From NCBI RefSeq assembly GCF_023898315.1, contig NC_064618.1, positions 182,953,548 through 183,017,547 on the forward strand: 64,000 bases of DNA, given 5' to 3'. Source of the stretch: Schistocerca nitens. Its lineage: Eukaryota > Arthropoda > Insecta > Orthoptera > Acrididae. Numbering within the stretch: position 1 is the first letter of the stretch; each line of letters starts with the position of its first letter. A program made the position numbers and the translations under genes. Below the pieces are notes generated by a model. The model made no database searches, was not told the DNA's origin, and was given only the letters and a program-made list of their open reading frames with translations. This document shows positions 11,818-19,837 of the stretch, in pieces.

Positions 11818-12754
11818 CTAATGGCCGTTCTTGTTTTTATTTAGATAAGAAGAACAAGGGCTTTCATTTTCCATGTATCTTTCGTTTTCTTGCTGTCGAA
11901 CTGAAATTTCAAGGACTCTTTCTGTTTTTCTGAACAAGAGTTGCTGACAGGTCTTCATCGGTTTTATCCACTTGCTCTGATTTCTTGTGTACTTCATTCG
12001 TTGCTGGTGTCTTGTTCGAGGGTGGAAATTCATCGTCAATTAAACAAGGGGACTGACTGATCAGTGTATCACACGTGAGTGTGCGCGGTGTTGCCCGTTG
12101 CAGTACTTGAAGGAATCAGTTCTTTTGCCTCCAATGTTGACCGCGGGCAGTTTTCTTGAGAATGTCCTGGTTCATTGCACGCCTGACATGTGGTAGTTTG
12201 CCCGACATATCATGTGTCCCTTGCAACCACCTGCAGGAAAGTGAGACGGAATATTGGACGTAAGGAACACTCGTGCGTATCTAGCGCCATGGCACCACTG
12301 AATCTTGTTTCTGCTTTTCGAATTCGATGCTTTTTACCTGTCCATCAAGTTTTTGTTGTCTAGCTCTAGGGGAAGATTTAACTCTCTGACAATTTTCAGT
12401 TCGTCGTTTCCCGTACTTGTATGAACGGAGCTGACAAAATTATCACGATGACGGAATTCAAATGTGTCTTGGATTCTCAGTAATATTCTGCCTAACGCAA
12501 CAGGCAATTTAGCAAAAATACAGTATTTCTCATTATGCATTTCTACGAAATCAGCATTATCAGCAGAAATACCAAAATTTTCATGCAGTCAGTAACGAAT
12601 TTTCAAAGCTGTAGGTTACACACGTATTGCATTCTTGTCAAAGGCGAGCTTCAAAGTATTTTTCCCGGTCGAATACATGGACATTATTTACGGGTACGAA
12701 GCGCAACCTCCGCTTCACGAACAATGCACAAAGACGTTGAACAAGAAGTATAAC
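11818..12754 (-). pseudogene. LINE ORF1 relic with CCHC zinc knuckle
   Basis: On the minus strand near 12135-12190 a frame reads CQACNEPGHSQENC, a perfect C-X2-C-X4-H-X4-C knuckle as in nucleic-acid-binding ORF1/gag proteins. Just upstream, one frame over, GCKGHMIC looks like a second knuckle, so a frameshift separates them. Open segments at 12334-12540 and 11818-12039 flank it. ORF1 proteins package LINE RNA. The N-terminal part is cut by the SINE at 12755. Confidence 0.65.
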
Positions 12755-13200
12755 TGAATCTTCCTCGCAGATTTAAACTGTGTGCCGGACAGAGACTCAA
12801 CGCGGGACCTTTGCATTTCGCGGGAAAGTGCTCTGCCAGTTTTAATCTGCCAGGAAGTTTCATATCAGCGCCCATTCCGCTGCAGAGTGAAAATCTCATT
12901 CTGGAAACATCCCCCAGGCTGTGGCTAAGCCATGTCTCCGCAATATCCTTTCTTCCAGGAGTGCTAGTTCTGCTTGGTTCGCAGAAGAGCTTCTGTGAAG
13001 TTTGGAACATAGAAGACGAGGTACTGGCAGAACTGAAGCTGTGAGGACGTTTCGTGAGTCGTTCTTGGGTAGCTCAGATGGTAGAGCAATTGCCCGCGAA
13101 GGCAAAGGTCCCGAGTTCGAGTCTCGGTCCGGCACACAGTTTTAATCTGCCAGGAAGTTTCATATCAGCGCACAATCCGCTGCAGAGTGAAAATCTCATT
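12755..13200 (+). mobile_element. Composite tRNA-headed SINE with an inverted head
   Basis: This is a 446-bp unit with a perfect 13-bp TSD caagaagtataac (12742-12754 and 13201-13213). The block with 'taatctgccaggaagtttca' and 'gctgcagagtgaaaatctca' occurs twice in direct orientation (12838-12901 and 13139-13200). A tRNA-like head with A box 'gtagctcagatggtagagca' and B box 'gagttcgagtctcgg' is at about 13067-13135. An inverted, diverged copy of that head is at about 12760-12837. The TSD shows the whole composite inserted as one unit. Confidence 0.88.
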
Positions 13201-13252
13201 CAAGAAGTATAACGACTTACGAGGTCGGTGGCTGCACAAGGATCGCAATAGC

Positions 13253-13283
13253 CGGTCGTTGTGTCCGAGCGGTTCTAGGCGTA
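13253..13283 (+). repeat. Truncated SINE family 1 head
   Basis: 'gccggtcgttgtgtccgagc' followed by 'ggttctaggcg' matches the first ~30 bases of SINE family 1 and stops abruptly. No TSD is evident. Confidence 0.6.
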
Positions 13284-13599
13284 ACGTAACCAGTCGGCTG
13301 CAACATGAAGAGCCGCCCCGCACGTCCACGCAGGCTTAGTACTAGGCCGCGACTTTACACTAGTCTGGTATTGTGCCTACACACCTGCACAGACTTCTCT
13401 CTTCCAATGCTCTCCCCAACACTAACTTTAATTCAAACCCCGTCCTATCTTGATTTTCCCCTACTTAAATCGGAGAGCCTTGGCAATACTAACATTTTAA
13501 GAAGGGAAAACTCAAGATGGGATGAGGTGTGAATTGCTTTGTGTTGGGGAAGGCGTTGGGCTAGAGTAATCTGTGCTGCTGTGTTACCCACAATACCAC

Positions 13600-13690
13600 T
13601 CCAGTACAGTGAGTAGCACATCTACCCAGTAAGTGGGAGACCAAGGTTCAAATCCAAACTTTGGCACAAATTTGAATTGATTATTCCAGG
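13600..13690 (+). repeat. tRNA-like SINE fragment, family 3
   Basis: 'gagtagcacatctacccagt', a B-box-like 'ggttcaaatcc' and then 'gcacaaatttgaattgatta' match the arrangement seen inverted at 7285-7405. It is probably a degenerate SINE head rather than a functional tRNA gene. Confidence 0.5.
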
Positions 13691-13799
13691 TTCTATCCTT
13701 GAAGATAAATAATCAGTGTTTACTGTAATTAAGAACGACAGTTCCCTCCTGGCTGAAGTAGAGAATATATTAGATGTTACATGGAAATACAAAGGAAAT

Positions 13800-14262
13800 C
13801 GTTCTGGATAAGAGAAACTTTTTAACGTCGGATATAAATTTCAGGCTTAGGAAGACCTCAATTAAGGTATTTGTCTTGAATGTTGCCTTATACGGAATTT
13901 AAACGTGGATATTAAACATTTCAAATGAGAAGAACTGAAATATGGTGCTGAAGAAGAATGTTAAAGATTCAAGGAATAAATCGAATAAACGATGAGGAGG
14001 TACTGAATCGAACTGAGGGAAAAGGAAAGTTGTGATTAAAAGAAGGGTTCGGCTGGTAGGACTCATCCTGAGACATCAAGGAAACGTGAATTTGGTACTG
14101 GAAGGAAGTGAGTGAGGTGACAATTGTAGAGGGAGTACAGTAAGAAGGTTGAAATGGATGTAAATTATGCTTTGCGCAGAGCTGAAGTGGATTAAGTAGG
14201 GAAGACAAGAGTGGAGAGCTGCATCAGATCAGTCTTTGGACTGAAGGGCACAAAACAAGTGG
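13800..14262 (+). pseudogene. RTE-type LINE C-terminal fragment
   Basis: Broken plus-strand frames show the layout of RTE-clade C-termini: 'FRLRKTSIKVFVLNVALYGI', then 'WCWRRMLKIQGINRINDEEV' and an HPET-like segment, ending with 'KSGELHQISLW' before the 3' end 'gactgaagggcacaaaac'. Several stops and shifts show it is dead. The upstream part is lost. Confidence 0.65.
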
Positions 14263-15180
14263 TCTGTCCACTACAAAACTGAAATTCAATTTTTAGAGCA
14301 CTACCTGTTGTTGCCACGTATTCACTAAAACTGCTCCATTGACCTGGGTGCTCTTACAATTGTTTCGACACAGTGAAGCAGAGTGCAGCAGTTGCGGGAG
14401 CTGTCCCGTGCAAACCGTCTCGATATGTGCGTTAATGTAGACTCATTCGGTGTATTCTGTTGATGAAAAGCTCTCGTATTTCCAGACAGCTGTGACTGCA
14501 GAGAAACAGTGGCGTTCCTGAGAACGTCGTACTTATTTTGCTCTACCGAAAACTCAGTGTTCGTCATAAATTATTACAGCACCTTTAAATAGTAAGATGT
14601 GTCACATTACAAGTTTATAAACTGTATACCATTGGATAGTAACAGAAATCGCGGAAAATTCCATAGATTTGTGCCACGAAGTGAAATGTACTGACACCCT
14701 CGTTGAAAAATCGTAATCCCAGTTGTACTAGGAGGTTGAAATTGGATACGTAACACTGTGACATTCGGCCGGAGAGATTGAGAAAAGTGGCGAATTTCAG
14801 TGTTTATACATTAAAGCATGCTTCAAACAAAAGAAATAGAACACCATAGAGGGCATCACCTCGATGACAGTGTAGCAAATTGAACAACTATTCACCATAT
14901 TTTCTGAAACCAAAACGAATGAGCGTGGCAGATTATAGTGGTAGATAGTGTTTCGAGTAACTACGAAATAACATTCGACTCCCGGTTACAGTGGACGAAC
15001 GCTAAATATACACCGTGTCTCCAAAACGTTTCGAAACTGATTTTATTCCTGGCGTATAAGTGACGCCAGCGCACTAAAATTGTTGACAGTTTGAACCAAC
15101 AACTGAAGATAACAGACTTGCGTCGACCAGTCAGTTTTGACTACGTAGATTTAAATAGTGGACTTATGACTGGAGTGTGT
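14263..15180. other. Unassigned stretch
   Basis: No recognisable gene or defined repeat is seen. Short open frames on both strands have no recognisable motifs. Confidence 0.45.
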
Positions 15181-15211
15181 CATGTTCTTGTGACGCAAAT
15201 CACAGTGGAGT

Positions 15212-15560
15212 AACATGTCTAAATCAAGTGTTCATGACGTTCTCAGAACGTTGAAGAAGAGAAAAGTGTGTGCAAAGTTTTTCCCGTACACCTTGCCTTC
15301 CAAAAATAAAAAAAAAAATAAAAAAACCACGCGTGGACGCCTGTAACGATTTGACTGAAATGTAAAATGCGGTAAATTCTTTTATGTTATAAAAAAAGTT
15401 GTCTCGGGTGACGACACGTGGTTTTATCAATATGAACATAGGAGAAATTCACCAAAGGGACAAACATTTGACGATTAAATCGACATTCCAGGTGATGTCA
15501 CGCACGAGTTGGACGTCATCCCAAAGAAGAGTGAAGAATTCTCACACAATTCTAACAAAC
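15212..15560 (+). pseudogene. Mariner-type transposase relic (internal fragment)
   Basis: From 15214 a plus frame reads 'SKSSVHDVLRTLKKRKVCAK', the helix-turn-helix region typical of mariner transposases. A shifted frame near 15400 reads 'VVSGDDTWFYQYE', matching the first catalytic block (usually TGDETW). An A-rich stretch lies between them. No inverted repeats were found, so only an eroded core remains. Confidence 0.55.
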
Positions 15561-15590
15561 AGATTTATTATGACTGTGTAAATTATTAAC

Positions 15591-16300
15591 ATTTAACGAT
15601 TCAGTTATTATTTTCATAATCGTTATCTTGAAAAAAGTAAGCAAATTTTTTTTGGTAACCGATTGGATATAAGAGCTTTCAGTCCAGTAAGTACAGCTAG
15701 TTTATTTATAAAGGGTGGCGCTCGAAAACCGGTCCCGAGTACTATACTGCACATTGTTGCCTGTGAGTTTCCAATTATTGTTTCGAAGGTGTTGCGACTG
15801 CGTCTTTCATTGTCAGTATTTCTTTATTATCTAATTATTACATGTTTGTTTATTTGTTGTTGTATCTGCTCGTGGCGGGCAACAATTCGTGCGCAATTGG
15901 CGAGTAGTCTGTATTCCGGTCCAGTTTTATTGTATCTATATTTATGGAAAATATAATTACTAACCTGTGGAGCACTGCACGTATCAGGATAATACTGACC
16001 ACAGAACATGGAAAACAATAATTATTGCGATGTTGATATAATGAAAGCCTAATTTTTGCACTTGCATGGTTTTTTCAATTTATCTATTGCAAAACAAATC
16101 TGGTTTACATTCATAAACGGTTCTCAGTCATCACATAATTTCGTCACCTCTCATATCTCTTATTAGAATTACATGGAATGAAATTAAAGGGCGAAAGCGA
16201 GATTCGATCCAAAGATCTGGCGATTACGAAACCAAGCGCTTACTCGAGCGGCTGCGAATGCGTTGAATATTGTACAATATTCGGTACGTAGAACATTCAC
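15591..16300. other. Mostly unassigned; possible tRNA-like fragment at 16198-16260
   Basis: The minus strand at about 16198-16260 has 'gccgctcgagtaagcgcttg' and a B-box-like 'ggatcgaatct', which resembles a decayed tRNA-derived sequence. The rest shows no gene. Confidence 0.35.
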
Positions 16301-16309
16301 AACTGAGAG

Positions 16310-16660
16310 GCGTGATAATCAATTTAGAGAATTCTACTTCAGTTGTGTTAATTATTCATTCAAACCACGATCGGTTTCGTGGTTTTAAAATCCCATCTTC
16401 AGTTGTATGAAATTACACACAACATATAGTCGGTCCAGTGAGTGCAAGAGTGAATAGTGCGGCTGCCCGGCCGCGGACAGTTCCCGCCAATGTGCAGTGA
16501 CTGGTGCTCCTGCACTGACTGTCCCAACCGCATGTTGTGTGTTACTAAATACGATAATCTCATACTTTTGAAGATGTGATTTTAAAATCCCGAAACCTGT
16601 CGCGGTTTGAATAAGTAATTAATATAAGTGAAGAAACTCTCTCTTAATTATTCTTGAATA
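16310..16660. mobile_element. Inverted-repeat element with hammerhead-like arms
   Basis: The arm at about 16310-16425 is inverted relative to about 16525-16660: both, in opposite orientation, carry 'attttaaaa' then 'cgaaacc', 'ggtttgaat' and 'taattaa'. The ~100-bp centre is GC-rich and unmatched. In each arm a CTGAAGA or TTGAAGA box, a self-complementary AT stretch and GAAACC...GGTTT follow in order, like a type I hammerhead with a short stem III (see findings). No ORF. Confidence 0.65.
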
Positions 16661-17023
16661 CTAGCGACCATCTATAATTTATAAAGAGGCCTCCGATTTT
16701 GAAACGCGATTTTCCCCTTGTCGAGCCATACACAACCAGTAATTTCTTAGACTTTCCCGGCGATTTGATGACATCTCGTGGAAATCGGGTTTTCTGCCGG
16801 ATATCACCGTCTTACAAACACGATATTTCGACGTCATTACTTAACGTCTTCATCAGGTGTGACCTGAGACTGGCTGCTTGCTGACGCAGACGCTGACGCT
16901 GCACAGGTGAGGGTGGACCCTCGGCTTGAGCAGGAAGTTCTAGCGCTGGGGCGCTTCGCCTTCCTCGTGGCGGTGTGGCGAGTGGAGTCTTGGCGATAGG
17001 GAATGGCTTGGCGGTGTGCATGT

Positions 17024-17537
17024 TGCTTTTTTTTTTAAATACCCAAAGAAGACAGGAGAGTGAGAGAGAGACAGTAGAAGTGGAGGAAAATGAAAGGCCT
17101 CATGTGGCTGGCCCGGTGTGGGTATTTTTTTTTTTTTTTTTTTGTGAAAGAGAAAAGGATAGTAGAAGGGACAGTAAGAGAAGCAGGAAGACGAAAGGCT
17201 CAATTGACAAGCCGGTCTTTTAATGAGATTGAAGAGAAGAAGCAGAAGAGAGAATGAGAGAAGAAAATCAGAAAAACGAAGACCAATCGAGCCGGCCGTT
17301 GACTCGGATGGTGAGGCAGACACGCGTAGAATGAGGGGTCGGAGAACCTCTAAGTGGGAGGGGAGCGGTCCCCGGGGGGTGGGAAAGCATATGGAGGGAG
17401 AGGAGGACTAGAACAAGGAGGGAAAGAAGGACGAGAGAACGTAGAAGAGTCGTGGAGCAGCCGGCAGGGATGGGGGGAGAAAGAAAGGAAAGGAACGTGG
17501 GGAGCGAGGAGGGGAAGGGAAAAGGGGCGACCAGGGA
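17024..17537 (-). repeat. LINE 3' untranslated tail, pyrimidine-rich on the minus strand
   Basis: The plus strand is strongly purine-rich (gagagag, ggaagacg), with two T runs at about 17027-17036 and 17127-17145 that would be poly(A) on the LINE strand. This suggests a 3' end with a tandemly repeated tail, directly downstream of the reverse transcriptase frame at 17538. Which T run marks the true insertion end is unclear. Confidence 0.55.
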
Positions 17538-18605
17538 TCAGGGGGCAAGGAGGTCAGGCCATCGGGTGGTGGCCAGGTTATGGAGGCGGGTGCCAAGGGA
17601 AAGGATGAGAGGATTGGCACATTGGCGGGAGTGCTGATAAAAGGAAACGGCAGAGGAGCAGACACGGTCGTGAAGGAGGGCGATACCAGCCAGCAAATGA
17701 AGTTCGTGGGTGGGGAAATGGTACAGGAGGCGGAGGGCAAGCCGGAGAGCACGGTTCTGCACCGTCTGGAGACGGTGGAGATGTGTAGGGGCGGCATTGC
17801 CCCACACAACTGAAGCATATTCCAGGATGGGGCGGATCAGGGACGTGTAGAGGAGGACGCCAAGATATTGGGGAAGGGAGGAAGACGGATTTATGAAAGG
17901 ATAGAGCTGACCGAGGCACCCCAAGGCCTTGCGCCGTATGTCCTCAATGTGGGGACGCCAGGTGACGACCCTGTCCAAGGTGTCCCCCAGATATTTGGCG
18001 GTCCCTGCCCATGGGGCGAGGGTACCAAGGACAGTGACGGGGGGGGGGGGGTAGTTGATGGGCCAACGGCGCTGACACATGATGAGAGCCTGTGTTTTAG
18101 CAGGGTTAAAGGCGAGGCGCCATTTTTTGGCATGCTCCATGAGAGTGTCGATGGCAGATTGAAGATGTTGTCGGAGGAGGGCCTTGCTCCGGGAGCGAGC
18201 ATAAACCGCCGTATCATCGGCATACAGGGCGAGATGAACCCTCGGAGTGATGGGCGTGTCGGCCGTAAAAAGGCTGTAGAGGACAGGGCCGAGCACACTC
18301 CCCTGCCGAACACCCGCCCTGATGCGCCTCCTGGTGGAGGTACCTTCCGGGATTCGAACATGGAAAGAGCGGCCTTCAAGGTAAGTGGCGATGAGACGGA
18401 CATGGGAGATGGAGAAGCCATGGTCAAAGAGCTTATACAGCAGACCCTCATGCCAGACTGAGTCGAAGGCCTGGGAGACGTCGAGGAAGATGGCCCCTAA
18501 GTACTCCCGACGCTCGATGGCGTCCAGTGCCTCCTCGACGAGGCGGAGGAGCTGGTGCATGGTGGCATGGCCACGGCGGAAGCCAAATTGAACGTCGGGG
18601 AGCAT
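17538..18605 (-). CDS. Jockey-type LINE reverse transcriptase, 5'-truncated
   Basis: This is an RNA-directed DNA polymerase fragment from a non-LTR retrotransposon. The open frame runs 17538-18674 on the minus strand (378 codons) without a stop, but LINE homology appears to start near 18605 with 'LPDVQFGFRRGHAT'; the first ~24 residues read into flanking sequence. Visible RT motifs are 'IFLDVSQAFDSVWHEGL' (palm motif A), 'AGVRQGSVLGPVLYSLF' (motif B) and 'LALYADDTAVYA' (catalytic YADD), then a thumb/connection region with 'LIRPILEYASVVWGN' and a C-terminal stop. Endonuclease and ORF1 are missing, so it cannot move on its own. A C13 tract (18039-18051 on the plus strand) encodes prolines. An antisense frame at 17868-18461 is a shadow. 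Confidence 0.85.
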   Translation of the reverse strand: MLPDVQFGFRRGHATMHQLLRLVEEALDAIERREYLGAIFLDVSQAFDSVWHEGLLYKLFDHGFSISHVRLIATYLEGRSFHVRIPEGTSTRRRIRAGVRQGSVLGPVLYSLFTADTPITPRVHLALYADDTAVYARSRSKALLRQHLQSAIDTLMEHAKKWRLAFNPAKTQALIMCQRRWPINYPPPPVTVLGTLAPWAGTAKYLGDTLDRVVTWRPHIEDIRRKALGCLGQLYPFINPSSSLPQYLGVLLYTSLIRPILEYASVVWGNAAPTHLHRLQTVQNRALRLALRLLYHFPTHELHLLAGIALLHDRVCSSAVSFYQHSRQCANPLILSLGTRLHNLATTRWPDLLAP

Positions 18606-18685
18606 GGATAAGGACACACCAACAACGACCCTCAGACATCCGCACACTGCGGGCATGAACCAAGAAGGGATCACCAGGAAGCCTC

Positions 18686-19010
18686 AGCCGCAGTCGGAGG
18701 CGGCCAGAGCGGGCGCGGACGGAATAGGGAACGTACAGAGTGGCAGGGGAGCGCCGCTTGCCGGCGCGGACCGAAAAGGGAACACCAGGAGGCCACCACC
18801 GCAGATGGAGGCGGCCAGAGCGGGCGCGGACGGAATAGGGAATGTCCAGAGTGGCAGGGGAACGCCACTCACGGGCGCGGACCGAGAAGGCAACACCAGG
18901 AGGCCACGACCGCAGTTGGAGGCGGCCAGAGTGGGCGCGGACGGAAGTGGAAACACCTAGAGCGGCAGGATAGCGCGACTCGCGGGCGCGGACCGACTAG
19001 GGAACGGCAA
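18686..19010. repeat. 111-bp minisatellite, about three units
   Basis: The block 'gaggcggccagag' recurs at 18697, 18808 and 18919, exactly 111 bp apart, with similar sequence between. Each unit contains two related half-units ('gggcgcggacggaat' and 'gcgcggaccga'). Because 111 is a multiple of three, both strands show open repeated frames (18604-18960 plus, 18684-18956 minus). I regard these as by-products rather than genes. Confidence 0.88.
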
Positions 19011-19837
19011 ACAGAACACCAGGCACCGGGCAGGCATAAATATGCGACCCGGTCCAGCAAGCAGCCAGTCTCAGGTCACACCTGATGAAGACGTCAAGTA
19101 ATGACGTCGAAATATCGTGTTTCTAAGACGCTGATATCCGGCAGAAAACCCGATTTCCACGAGATGTCATACACAACCTATTAATATCAATCGAATCGAT
19201 GAGGGGAAGTTCGTACAGTCTCCTTGTTGGCGTAGCAGGCGCTCCAGTACTCAGTGCCACATCCCGCCAGCACGGAGCACACTGGACACTGCCGCATGGA
19301 GCGTCCCGACCGCACTGTAAAATCGCGTTCAAAAATGAAAGGGTTAAAACCTAGTAACTGCCATTTCACAGGAAATTACAGGCCTCCCTGTCTGTGTCTC
19401 TAATGAGAAAGAATACTTCTTTTAAAATGTAAGAAGAAGAAGCAAAAACAATTAGAGTAGTAAGAGAGACGACACAGGTGCGAGTGGACGCTCGCTGCTT
19501 TGAGAGGTGACGCGGCGCGAGGAGATTGAATACGGAGCTGTCTGTCTGACGAGAAAAAGACACTTCTCCCTGTGCTGTTGTCAGGATACGAGGGCCACGA
19601 GGTTAACCGGCTGTTATAAGGGCAGTAGGAAGTCTGATGGGTTACTTCCCCGGGCGAGTAGCGATTACTGACCCGTGCTCTGTGCGAGGATGCTGCCATG
19701 GCGCAAACTCAGAGACCGCAAATTTTTTCACAGCCGCCGCACAAGTATAATTCATATTAACAAAGATACGGACTAGGCCATTTTTGCTTGTTACGTGTAC
19801 GTGTTGGAGATACGATGAGCACTGATGGCTGTTCTTC

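Larger units (their letters stand above)
8655..12754 (-). mobile_element. Degenerate Tx1/L1-like LINE
   Basis: Minus-strand fragments appear in LINE order: ORF1 zinc knuckle near 12200, endonuclease from about 11256 down to 10560, reverse transcriptase from about 10090 to 9309, and C-terminal region ending near 8935. The style of each block matches Tx1/L1-group non-LTR elements. Frames are broken by many stops and shifts, so it is dead. It is interrupted at 12755 by a composite SINE and its 5' part probably continues beyond 13213. The 3' end near 8655 is approximate. Confidence 0.75.
16690..19345. mobile_element. Element with ~110-bp inverted arms enclosing a LINE fragment
   Basis: 16764-16885 and 19064-19170 are near-perfect inverted copies ('gacatctcgtggaaatcggg', 'aaacacgatatttcgacgtc', 'cctgagactggctgcttgct'). 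Farther out, 'gattttgaaacgcgatttt' (about 16694) and its complement near 19318-19340 suggest the pairing extends, with less conserved sequence between. A truncated Jockey-type LINE and a 111-bp minisatellite lie inside. The outer boundaries are estimates and the superfamily is unknown. Confidence 0.65.

Noticed and set aside
13067..13135. Functional tRNA gene
   Set aside because: A and B boxes are present, but the anticodon arm is irregular and the sequence is embedded in a TSD-bounded SINE with a diverged second head.
17868..18461. 197-codon plus-strand ORF (and overlapping 186-codon minus frame)
   Set aside because: It is antisense to, or out of frame with, the LINE reverse transcriptase at 17538-18605, which has clear RT motifs. 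GC-rich codon structure keeps other frames open.
18604..18960. 118-codon repeat protein and its 90-codon antisense counterpart
   Set aside because: Both arise from the 111-bp minisatellite, whose length is a multiple of three. No promoter or conserved domain is visible.
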